DNA from: Collinsella sp.
GTDB taxonomy: Bacteria > Actinomycetota > Coriobacteriia > Coriobacteriales > Coriobacteriaceae
Assembly: GCA_014871605.1 (NCBI GenBank)
Contig: WGSQ01000035.1
Span: 1-13,527, forward strand
DNA length: 13,527 nucleotides
Reading direction: 5' to 3'
Shown here piece by piece: positions 8,098-13,527 of this stretch. How positions within the stretch are numbered: position 1 is the stretch's first letter; each line of letters opens with the position of its first letter. Under the pieces are notes generated by a model. It did not search any database. It had not been told where the DNA came from and saw only the letters and a program-made list of their open reading frames with translations. A program made the translations under genes and the position numbers.

Positions 8098-8174
<77 letters not shown>

Positions 8175-8183
8175 GAAGTTTGC

Positions 8184-8213
8184 AGGTCAGGCACCTAGTG
8201 CCTGACCTTTTTT
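8184..8213 (+). terminator. Intrinsic terminator of tRNA-Pro
   Basis: GGTCAGGCAC (8185-8194) and GTGCCTGACC (8198-8207) form a perfect 10-bp stem, extended by one A-T pair at the base, with a 3-base loop. A run of six T follows at 8208-8213. It starts 10 bases after the tRNA end. Confidence 0.95.
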
Positions 8214-8316
8214 GTTTTTAGTCATCATGATTAATTTGCTTAAAGCAACGACGTTCCCGATCGATGTAACCACCGAATCAAAACGTGTGCATCAGCCACC
8301 GAAATCGACGTTTTTC

Positions 8317-8384
8317 GACATGTTTGGAGGCAGATGTACACGAATGCGAAATCCCCCGCCGCCCAAAAGTGCCCTCCACATGTC
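8317..8384. repeat. Imperfect inverted repeat in the non-coding stretch 8214-8469
   Basis: The left arm GACATGTTTGGAGGCA (8317-8332) pairs with the right arm TGCCCTCCACATGTC (8370-8384) over 14 positions, with a 2-base bulge and a 1-base bulge. The arms enclose a 37-base loop containing a C-rich run. An 8-base direct repeat, CCACCGAA, occurs nearby at 8270-8277 and 8296-8303. There is no T-run after the right arm, so it is not an ordinary terminator. It lies between the tRNA terminator and the promoter of the phosphatidyltransferase gene. It could be a copy of a dispersed intergenic repeat or a decayed mobile element; one copy cannot show which. Confidence 0.5.
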
Positions 8385-8404
8385 TGGACTCTCTATGGCT
8401 GCGC

Positions 8405-8433
8405 TGGATAGACATCGCCGGAACGGGTATAGT
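8405..8433 (+). promoter_or_regulatory. Probable promoter of the CDP-alcohol phosphatidyltransferase gene
   Basis: A -10 hexamer TATAGT at 8428-8433 (5 of 6 consensus) lies 17 bases after TGGATA at 8405-8410 (4 of 6 against TTGACA). Transcription would start near 8440, about 30 bases before the GTG at 8470. This supports that start over the in-frame ATGs further upstream, which would lie before the transcript begins. Confidence 0.6.
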
Positions 8434-8469
8434 ATCGAAAGTTTTGTCGTTAACCAGCGGGGGAGTCCT

Positions 8470-9174
8470 GTGGGCATCAAAAAGAAGATCAAAAAGGAGC
8501 TTATCGGCACTTCCGATTACCCGTCGAATAAGATCTTTACGATCTCCAATTTCATCACCTTTACGCGCCTGATCCTCACCCTGGTATTTCTGTACCTGTT
8601 TGTGACGGATAACAACCGCGTCATCGCCATCGCTATCTACGCCGTTGCCGCCTCCACCGACTGGATGGACGGGCAGATCGCCCGCATGACTAAGACGGTC
8701 TCGTGGCTCGGCAAGGTCATGGATCCCATTTGCGACCGCGCGCTGCTGTTCACCGGCGTGCTGGGACTGGTGGTCCGCGGAGAGCTGCCCATCTGGGTCT
8801 GCGTGCTCATTATTGGCCGCGACATCTATCTGGGCATCGGCACGCTTATCGTGCGTCATTATCACCGTCGCCCCATCGATGTCGTCTTTCCCGGAAAGAT
8901 TGCCACTGCGCTGCTCATGACCGGCTTCTCGCTCATGCTGCTCGGGTTCCCCGTTGTTGACGGCCTGCACCTTTTACCTTCAACCCTTACGGCCTTCCCG
9001 GGCCTCAACGGAAGCTCGGTGCCCCTCGGCATCTTCTTTGTGTACGGCGGCGTGATCTTCTCCATGCTCACGGCTGTCATCTACTCCATTAAGGGCGGAG
9101 TGGCCATTAAACAGGCTCTCGCGCATCCCGAGGACGAGGACATCGACTTTCTGAACCCTGAAATCGAAGACTGA
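8470..9174 (+). CDS. CDP-alcohol phosphatidyltransferase family membrane protein
   Basis: The 234-residue product contains the complete family signature D-x2-D-G-x2-A-R-x8-G-x3-D-x3-D, with Asp64, Asp67, Asp85 and Asp89 as the expected metal-binding and catalytic residues. About six hydrophobic segments surround it, starting near residue 27. Enzymes of this family move a phosphatidyl group from CDP-diacylglycerol to an alcohol; candidates are phosphatidylglycerophosphate synthase (PgsA), cardiolipin synthase or an inositol-phosphate enzyme, and the sequence alone does not settle which. The GTG start at 8470 follows GGGGGAG at 8459-8465. The frame stays open back to 8212, but the extension is unlike the family, lacks ribosome binding sites and overlaps the tRNA terminator. 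A short acidic tail (E-D-E-D-I-D) ends the protein. A pgsA2 gene also lies near garA in mycobacteria. Confidence 0.9.
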   Translation: MGIKKKIKKELIGTSDYPSNKIFTISNFITFTRLILTLVFLYLFVTDNNRVIAIAIYAVAASTDWMDGQIARMTKTVSWLGKVMDPICDRALLFTGVLGLVVRGELPIWVCVLIIGRDIYLGIGTLIVRHYHRRPIDVVFPGKIATALLMTGFSLMLLGFPVVDGLHLLPSTLTAFPGLNGSSVPLGIFFVYGGVIFSMLTAVIYSIKGGVAIKQALAHPEDEDIDFLNPEIED

Positions 9175-9184
9175 TTCGTTGGGG

Positions 9185-9190
9185 TATGAT
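9185..9190 (+). promoter_or_regulatory. Possible -10 element ahead of the FHA gene
   Basis: TATGAT at 9185-9190 matches the -10 consensus at 5 of 6 positions and lies 10 bases after the stop of the previous gene. No good -35 is visible at the proper distance. An alternative pairing is TTGGGG (9179-9184) with CATTAT (9202-9207), spaced 17. A small GCGG/CCGC hairpin at 9210-9222 falls in the leader. No terminator separates the two genes, so read-through from 8470 is also likely. Confidence 0.4.
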
Positions 9191-9240
9191 TACGTACGGT
9201 TCATTATTTGCGGCACGTCCGCGATAAGTTAGGGGTTGTC

Positions 9241-9675
9241 ATGGACAACATGGTTAACAATATGTCTCAGAATGATAAGACTGCTGACGCTACCTGCGTA
9301 TTCCGCGTGCCTTCAAGCGACGTCACCGTTCCCGACCTCATGGCCAACGTGCGCATCACCGCCCCCGTTCTGTCCATCGTCAAGGGTCCGCAGACTGGTG
9401 CCGCCTTTGAGCTCGAGGACGACGTGACCACCATCGGCCGCGATCCCGCGAACGGCATCTTCCTCAACGACATGACTGTTTCGCGCAGCCACGCGCGCAT
9501 TATTCGCGAGGGCCTCGGCGCTCGCATCGAGGACCTGGGCTCGCTCAATGGTACCTGGGTCGACGGTGCCATCGTCAATGCAGCCCCGCTGCACGACGGT
9601 TCTTCCGTTCAGATCGGTACGTTTACGCTCATCTACCACGAGAGCACGCCGGAGCGCATCGAAACCGGTGAGTAG
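9241..9675 (+). CDS. Small FHA-domain protein, GarA/OdhI-like
   Basis: The 144-residue product is a short N-terminal tail plus a single forkhead-associated domain (about 43-140), which binds phosphothreonine. The key residues are present: Arg67 in T-I-G-R-D, Ser81 and His84 in V-S-R-S-H-A, and Asn103 in L-G-S-L-N-G-T. The tail has A-T18-C-V-F-R, which lines up with the E-T-T-S-V-F-R motif of mycobacterial GarA and corynebacterial OdhI. There, PknB/PknG phosphorylate a Thr that the FHA domain then binds, switching control of 2-oxoglutarate metabolism. The first Thr of that pair is Ala here, so only the second site remains. The ATG at 9241 has AGGGG at 9231-9235. A MerR gene follows after 3 bases, as after garA. 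The regulatory role is inferred by homology. Confidence 0.88.
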   Translation: MDNMVNNMSQNDKTADATCVFRVPSSDVTVPDLMANVRITAPVLSIVKGPQTGAAFELEDDVTTIGRDPANGIFLNDMTVSRSHARIIREGLGARIEDLGSLNGTWVDGAIVNAAPLHDGSSVQIGTFTLIYHESTPERIETGE

Positions 9676-9678
9676 GGC

Positions 9679-10557
9679 ATGGCCGAACGCAACTATCTGA
9701 GTATCGGCCAAGTCGTCAACCTACTTCGAGGCGCATACCCCGATCTTTCGAACTCAAAAATTAGATTTCTAGAGGATGAGGGGCTCATTACCCCTCATCG
9801 TACGCCTAAGGGATACCGTCAGTACTCTAAGGAGGACGTTGATCGCCTGGAGGTCATCCTGCACTTGCAGAAGACCCGCTACATGCCGCTCAACGTGATT
9901 AAGCAGCGCTTGGAAAACGCCACGGACTTGTCAACGCTCGCCTACGAGGTGGGCTTGCTGTCCGATGTTCCGCTCAAGACGGAGCCCAAGGAGACTAAGC
10001 AAAAGCTGCATCCCATCGAGACCATTCCCGATATGCTGGGCGTCGAGATTTCGTTTATCCGTTCGCTCGCCGAGAACGACCTCATTCGCATCATCAAGAG
10101 TCCGCAGAATCGTGAGCTCGTCGATGGTCGCGATTTTCCGATCATCCGCTACTGCTCAGAGCTGTCGCGCTTCCATATCGAGCCGCGCAACCTGCGTCAG
10201 TACGTGTCTTCCGCCAACCGCGAGTCCTCGATGTTTGAGCAGGTGCTCGTGAGCATGCTCGGCATGGATACTTCCGATGACGAGCGCGACGCCAAGCTCG
10301 AGCGTGCGTTTAAGAAGCTTCACGACCTGACGGAGGGCGTGCACACCGCGCTGCTCAAGAACCGCGTTTTTGAGTCGCTCAACGCCGTGGTCGAGGACGC
10401 CGACATCGATGCACTCGATGAGGAAATCACTCGCTCCGAGTCCAGCAAGGCCAAAAGCGAAGAGACATCCGCGCCGGCTTCGCACGAGGATTCTCTCGTA
10501 AAGCCGCTCAAAGTCGTCGCCCCTTCGCAATCCGGCACCGCCACCGCGGGCAAATAA
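9679..10557 (+). CDS. MerR family transcriptional regulator, Rv1828-like
   Basis: The 292-residue product opens with a winged helix-turn-helix of the MerR type (residues 6-80): Y-L-S-I-G-Q-V, S-K-I-R-F-L-E-D-E-G-L-I-T-P, and G-Y-R-Q-Y with the wing. A second helical region (about 108-185) resembles a degenerate second HTH, as in Rv1828-type actinobacterial regulators, and has no Cys-based metal site. A further helical stretch and a low-complexity Ser/Ala/Lys tail (about 250-292) end the protein. Effector and targets are unknown. It begins 3 bases after the FHA gene with only a weak GTAGGG upstream, so it probably depends on translation of that gene. The FHA-MerR pairing is the same as garA-Rv1828 in Mycobacterium. 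Confidence 0.9.
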   Translation: MAERNYLSIGQVVNLLRGAYPDLSNSKIRFLEDEGLITPHRTPKGYRQYSKEDVDRLEVILHLQKTRYMPLNVIKQRLENATDLSTLAYEVGLLSDVPLKTEPKETKQKLHPIETIPDMLGVEISFIRSLAENDLIRIIKSPQNRELVDGRDFPIIRYCSELSRFHIEPRNLRQYVSSANRESSMFEQVLVSMLGMDTSDDERDAKLERAFKKLHDLTEGVHTALLKNRVFESLNAVVEDADIDALDEEITRSESSKAKSEETSAPASHEDSLVKPLKVVAPSQSGTATAGK

Positions 10558-10597
10558 GCGCTGCTGAAATTTCGGGAACCCATTGAAAGGTCATGCA

Positions 10598-11128
10598 ATG
10601 TACGACTTCGAATCTCAAATCGTCGACATCCCCGACTATCCCGAGCCCGGAGTCATCTTTAAAGACATCACACCGCTCTTTGGCAATCCCGAGGCGCTCA
10701 AAGCCATGACCGATTCCCTCGCCGAGCACTTTGCCGGCATGGGAATCACCAAGGTCGTGGGTCCCGAGGCTCGCGGCTTTATGGTTGGCGTACCGGTGGC
10801 TGTAGCCCTTGGCGCCGGCTTTGTTCCCGCACGTAAACCGGGCAAGCTACCGCGCGAGACCGTAAGCCAGAGCTACGAGCTCGAGTACGGAACGGATTCC
10901 ATTGAGATCCATGCCGACGCTATCAGCTCTAAAGATACCGTGTTGATTCTGGACGACTTGGTCGCGACGGGCGGAACCGTCGAGGCAACAGGTAAACTGG
11001 TGCGAGATATGGGCGCAAAGCTTGTCGGTTACGGTTGTATCCTTGAGCTTGCGTTTCTCAACCCGCGCGAGAAGCTCACGCCGTCTGATGACGATGTGGA
11101 GCTCTTTAGCCTGGTGACGGTGGACTAG
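10598..11128 (+). CDS. apt: Adenine phosphoribosyltransferase
   Basis: This cytoplasmic purine-salvage enzyme converts adenine and PRPP to AMP. The 176-residue product shows I-P-D-Y-P-x-P-G-V-I-F-K-D-I-T-P-L at the start, G-P-E-A-R-G-F in the middle, R-K-P-G-K-L-P, and the PRPP-binding loop L-I-L-D-D-L-V-A-T-G-G-T at 116-127. The length fits the family. The ATG at 10598 has GAAAGG at 10585-10590; a nearby ATG at 10593 is out of frame. It lies 40 bases after the MerR gene, with no clear promoter or terminator between, so it may share that transcript. Confidence 0.96.
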   Translation: MYDFESQIVDIPDYPEPGVIFKDITPLFGNPEALKAMTDSLAEHFAGMGITKVVGPEARGFMVGVPVAVALGAGFVPARKPGKLPRETVSQSYELEYGTDSIEIHADAISSKDTVLILDDLVATGGTVEATGKLVRDMGAKLVGYGCILELAFLNPREKLTPSDDDVELFSLVTVD

Positions 11129-11160
11129 CCGTTACCCTTAGTTACTGGAAAGGAAGCTAC

Positions 11161-12288
11161 ATGCGCACAGCAAACACGCATAAAAACATGGCACGCTGCG
11201 CTGCTACGGCAACCCTCGCTTGTGTTTTGGGCTTGGGCCTCGCGGCTCCTGCCTACGCCGATACCGCATCCGACCTTGCCGCTGCTCGTACTAAGCTCGA
11301 GCAGATCGGTACCCAAACCCAGCAGATTTACGATGAACTCGCCACGCAGACGCAGGCGCTCGATCAGACTGCTGGCGAGATCACGCAAAAGCAGCAAGAG
11401 ATCGCCGATGGTCAGGCCAAGCTCTCGACCTATGTCGCCGGCGAGTACAAAACCGGAGGTCTGAGCCTGCTTCAGGTTCTGACGGGTGTCGATGACCTGA
11501 GCGATATGCTCAACCGTCTGTTCTACTACGGCAAAGTTTCCGATAAGCAAGCTCAGACCATTCAAGAGGTCAAGGAGCTTAAGCAGCAGCTCACCGATAA
11601 GCAGGCCGAGCAGGAGAAGAACGTCGCCGCCACGCAAAAGAAGGTCGACGAGCTTAACGCCCAGCAGGCTGAAGCCCAGAACGTCGTAAACTCCCTGGAT
11701 TCGCAGCTGCAGGCCGAGCTTGCCGCCGAGGCCGAGGCCAACGCCGCGCTGCAGGCCGGCATCAACGCCAGCACCGCCGAGAAGGCCACGGTGAGCAACG
11801 AGACTGCCGGTACGACCGAGAACACCAACAACGGTGGCCAGACCAGCAATAACAACAACCAGGGCGGCAACACTCCGGCTCCTACGCCGGCACCTGCTCC
11901 GACGCCGCAGCCCTCCACGCCTGCTCCGGCTCCGACGCCTTCTGCTCCGAGCCAGTCCGTCGACGGCGGTTCTGTTGTCTCGCGAGCATACAGTAAGCTT
12001 GGTTGCGCTTATTCCTGGGGCGGAATTGGCCCGAACAGCTTTGACTGCTCTGGTTTTGTTAGCTATTGCCTCACTGGTCGTTATTGCCGCCTGGGCACCA
12101 CGGGTACCTTTATGGGCTGGACGCGTGTGTCCGATCCGCAGCCCGGTGACGTTGTGGTCAACTCGTACCACACCGGCATTTACATCGGTGGTGGTCAGAT
12201 GATTCATGCTTCTGACTACAACACGGGTGTTATCATCAGCTCCGTTGCCGCCGGCATGAACAACAACTACATTTTCGTGCGCTACTAA
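11161..12288 (+). CDS. Secreted NlpC/P60 peptidoglycan endopeptidase with PcsB/CwlO-like coiled coil
   Basis: The 375-residue product begins with a signal peptide: basic start, hydrophobic core 13-29, probable cleavage after A-Y-A at residue 33. Residues ~35-200 form two coiled-coil stretches around a conserved-looking segment, Y-K-T-G-G-L-S-L-L-Q-V-L-T-G, as in PcsB, CwlO and RipC-type hydrolases that FtsEX controls. An Asn/Gly-rich linker (about 219-238) and a Pro/Thr/Ala linker (about 238-266) lead to an NlpC/P60 domain. Its catalytic residues are Cys296 (in F-D-C-S-G), His337 and His349. The enzyme should cleave stem peptides of peptidoglycan during cell separation or growth. The ribosome binding site is GGAAAGGAAG at 11147-11156. 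FtsEX control is an inference; no ftsE or ftsX is in the window. Confidence 0.93.
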   Translation: MRTANTHKNMARCAATATLACVLGLGLAAPAYADTASDLAAARTKLEQIGTQTQQIYDELATQTQALDQTAGEITQKQQEIADGQAKLSTYVAGEYKTGGLSLLQVLTGVDDLSDMLNRLFYYGKVSDKQAQTIQEVKELKQQLTDKQAEQEKNVAATQKKVDELNAQQAEAQNVVNSLDSQLQAELAAEAEANAALQAGINASTAEKATVSNETAGTTENTNNGGQTSNNNNQGGNTPAPTPAPAPTPQPSTPAPAPTPSAPSQSVDGGSVVSRAYSKLGCAYSWGGIGPNSFDCSGFVSYCLTGRYCRLGTTGTFMGWTRVSDPQPGDVVVNSYHTGIYIGGGQMIHASDYNTGVIISSVAAGMNNNYIFVRY

Positions 12289-12311
12289 GTATTCAGATAA
12301 AGCAAACGGAT

Positions 12312-12350
12312 ATGGACCTCGTGGCTTTGAGTCATGAGGTCCATTCTTTT
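12312..12350 (+). terminator. Intrinsic terminator after the NlpC/P60 gene
   Basis: ATGGACCTC (12312-12320) pairs perfectly with GAGGTCCAT (12336-12344). Three more inner pairs, one a G-T wobble, leave a 9-base loop. TTCTTTT follows. It lies 23 bases after the stop and closes the transcript that includes the NlpC/P60 gene. Confidence 0.88.
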
Positions 12351-12364
12351 GCCTTTAGTGCAGT

Positions 12365-12395
12365 CCGCTATCTAGTTTTGAATACTAGATAGCGG
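12365..12395. repeat. Perfect 12-bp inverted repeat upstream of degV
   Basis: CCGCTATCTAGT (12365-12376) and ACTAGATAGCGG (12384-12395) are exact complements separated by 7 bases. No T-run follows on either strand, so it is not a typical terminator. It is centred about 50 bases before the predicted degV transcription start, and its right arm reaches the -35 position. This suits a binding site for a dimeric regulator. A transcribed RNA hairpin is possible only if transcription starts further upstream. Confidence 0.7.
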
Positions 12396-12417
12396 CCCAA
12401 TCGGTCTGCAAGATGGC

Positions 12418-12423
12418 TATAAT
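12418..12423 (+). promoter_or_regulatory. -10 element of the degV promoter
   Basis: TATAAT at 12418-12423 is a perfect -10 consensus. The -35 position (12395-12400, GCCCAA) has no match to TTGACA, and the inverted repeat at 12365-12395 ends there. This suggests a promoter that may need an activator. Transcription would start near 12430, about 23 bases before the ATG. Confidence 0.65.
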
Positions 12424-12452
12424 TGAATGGGAACGATTAGAAAGGACCCTCT

Positions 12453-13319
12453 ATGAGCTGGGCACTTATCTCCGATTCAAGCTGCAACCTCCGCGATTGG
12501 CAACCGACCGCGCCCCATACCACCTTTGCATTTGCGCCCCTCAAAATTCGAGTGGGGGAGCATGAATTCGTCGATGACCTTTCGCTCGATGTTCATGAGC
12601 TCAACTGCGCTGTTCAGGCGGAGACGAACGCTTCTTCGAGCGCTTGTCCCAGCGTAGGGGAGTGGGCCGAGCTCTTCAAATTGGCAGACAAGACCATCTG
12701 CATGCCGATCTCTGAGGGCGTGTCGGGCAGCTACAACGCGGCAGCCACGGCTCGCGATATGGTTCTTGCCGAGGAGCCCGACCGACAGATTCATCTAGTC
12801 AATTCACGCGCAGCTGGCGGCAAAATGGACCTCATTTTCTTGCTGTTCGACCGCTATCTTGCAAGCAATCCGAATGTCTCATTCGAGAATGCTTGCGCAT
12901 ACTTCAATAGCCTTGAACAGAACAGCAAAATCCTCTTCAGTTTGTGCAATTACGAAAACCTCGCCAAAGCCGGACGTATCCCTAAGGCAGCCGGCGTCAT
13001 TGCCAACAAGCTCAATATCCGCATTTTGGGCACGGCGAGTGAGGCCGGTAAAATCGAACTCGTCGGGCACACGCGTGGCGAAAAGAAGATGCTCAACAAG
13101 ATCATCGACACTATGGAAGCCGAGGGCTTTACGGGCGGCGAGGTCGTTATCGACCATGTCGAGAATGAGGCAGGCGCCCAAGCACTTGCCAGCCGAATTG
13201 TGGAGCGCTGGCCAGGCTCCAAGACTATCATCATGCCCTGTAACGGGCTAGATTCATACTATGCCGAAATGCATGGGCTCATTATCGGCTACGGCATGGG
13301 CGTGGCTTCGGGCCAATAA
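12453..13319 (+). CDS. DegV family (fatty-acid-binding, FakB-like) protein, divergent
   Basis: DegV proteins bind a fatty acid; FakB members present it to the kinase FakA so that acyl-phosphate can enter phospholipid synthesis. The 288-residue product shows the family pattern: I-S-D-S-S-C-N-L at 6-13, S-x-C-P-S at 63-67 in place of T-S-x-P-S, I-S-E-G-V-S-G-S-Y-N as the second ligand-binding loop, N-L-A-K-A-G-R-I, and T-R-G-E-K-K. The usual C-terminal G-T-H-x-G-P-G motif is replaced by I-G-Y-G-M-G-V-A (278-285), so the His that contacts the fatty-acid carboxylate appears to be missing. The ligand may therefore differ. The ATG at 12453 has AGAAAGG at 12439-12445. It is a single-gene unit with its own promoter and terminator; no fakA is visible nearby. 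Confidence 0.85.
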   Translation: MSWALISDSSCNLRDWQPTAPHTTFAFAPLKIRVGEHEFVDDLSLDVHELNCAVQAETNASSSACPSVGEWAELFKLADKTICMPISEGVSGSYNAAATARDMVLAEEPDRQIHLVNSRAAGGKMDLIFLLFDRYLASNPNVSFENACAYFNSLEQNSKILFSLCNYENLAKAGRIPKAAGVIANKLNIRILGTASEAGKIELVGHTRGEKKMLNKIIDTMEAEGFTGGEVVIDHVENEAGAQALASRIVERWPGSKTIIMPCNGLDSYYAEMHGLIIGYGMGVASGQ

Positions 13320-13332
13320 CGTCCAACCAAGC

Positions 13333-13384
13333 AAAAATACGGGCGGGACAAAGTGACAGATGACCCTTTGCTCCGCCCGTTTTA
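13333..13384. terminator. Bidirectional intrinsic terminator between convergent genes
   Basis: ACGGGCGG (13339-13346) pairs with CCGCCCGT (13373-13380), and inside it CAAAG (13349-13353) pairs with CTTTG (13366-13370). On the plus strand TTTTAT ends the hairpin. On the minus strand the stem is followed by ATTTTTGC, from the A-run at 13333-13337. It can thus serve both degV and the minus-strand gene to its right. Confidence 0.88.
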
Positions 13385-13392
13385 TACATCGG

Positions 13393-13527
13393 CTAGCTAT
13401 TAAACCCATTAAACTTTAGATAGCTCATCAGGTACGCCTTCGAAACGAAGGATGAAACCGCACTGCGCACAAGCAGCGACTCGCGTGTGACCTGATGCGC
13501 CGTATCGGGAACCGGCGTCTGCTCGAC
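13393..13527 (-). CDS. C-terminal end of an unidentified minus-strand protein (5' end outside window)
   Basis: On the minus strand the frame is open from the window edge for 44 codons to a TAG (CTA at 13393-13395 on the plus strand). Codons favour G or C at the third position, like the confirmed genes, and the stop lies just before a hairpin that terminates in this direction, both of which support a real gene. The visible peptide includes R-E-S-L-L-V-R-S-A-V-S-S-F-V-S-K-A-Y and ends in K-F-N-G-F-N-S. It looks helical, with Ser and basic residues, but I recognise no family from it. Most of the protein lies beyond the window. Confidence 0.65.
   Translation of the reverse strand, partial: VEQTPVPDTAHQVTRESLLVRSAVSSFVSKAYLMSYLKFNGFNS

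Noticed and set aside
8212..8469. An 86-residue N-terminal extension of the phosphatidyltransferase (TTG at 8212, or ATGs at 8227, 8320, 8344, 8380 and 8395)
   Set aside because: These starts lack ribosome binding sites and lie upstream of the probable promoter at 8405-8433, and the first lies inside the tRNA terminator. GTG 8470 has GGGGGAG and gives a protein of normal family form.
11875..11960. Pro/Thr/Ala-coding repeats as a candidate tandem-repeat or phase-variable locus
   Set aside because: The units are irregular at the DNA level and make an ordinary extracellular linker; no uniform short repeat prone to slippage is present.
11125..12207. A 360-codon open frame on the minus strand opposite the NlpC/P60 gene
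   Set aside because: Its repetitive Arg/Leu/Gly-rich translation is the complement of the coiled-coil and Pro-rich codons; the plus strand has a signal peptide, a catalytic domain and a ribosome binding site.
12365..12395. The palindrome upstream of degV as an intrinsic terminator
   Set aside because: Neither strand has a T-run after the stem, and the NlpC/P60 gene already has a good terminator at 12312-12350.

Overview
The window looks like a chromosomal segment of a high-GC Actinomycetota, most likely class Coriobacteriia and perhaps Collinsella. I infer this from three things. Codons prefer G or C at the third position. A der-plsY-gpsA order, familiar from Firmicutes, sits beside a GarA-like FHA gene followed by an Rv1828-like MerR gene, which is an actinobacterial arrangement. 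The coding is dense and almost entirely on the plus strand. The taxon is an inference from gene content, not a database match.

Bases 1-8017 form one tightly packed plus-strand cluster that is probably an operon: the 3' end of a DUF512 gene, der (ribosome-assembly GTPase), plsY and gpsA (first steps of phospholipid synthesis), rpe (pentose phosphate pathway), a NifS/IscS-type cysteine desulfurase, a NIF3/DUF34 protein, a coiled-coil/zinc-ribbon protein (COG1579 type) and coaBC (coenzyme A synthesis). Gaps are 3-18 bases or the genes overlap; desulfurase/NIF3 and NIF3/zinc-ribbon share ATGA stop/start overlaps.

Bases 8018-8213 are a separate unit: a promoter, a leader hairpin, tRNA-Pro(GGG) with an encoded CCA, and a strong intrinsic terminator. 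Bases 8214-8469 are non-coding; they hold an imperfect inverted repeat and the promoter of the next gene.

Bases 8470-12288 carry a CDP-alcohol phosphatidyltransferase, a small GarA-like FHA protein, an Rv1828-like MerR regulator, apt (adenine salvage) and a secreted NlpC/P60 peptidoglycan hydrolase of PcsB/CwlO architecture, closed by an intrinsic terminator. Bases 12289-13319 hold a long perfect palindrome, a promoter and a divergent DegV-family gene. A hairpin that can terminate in both directions separates it from the 3' end of a minus-strand gene running off the right edge.

Most of the window is housekeeping, and I see no mobile element, CRISPR array, prophage or defence system. The best leads are the GarA-like FHA protein with a conserved N-terminal Thr motif, the palindrome ahead of degV, the DegV protein without the usual C-terminal His motif, a zinc-ribbon protein lacking one expected Cys, and the repeat-like element at 8317-8384.
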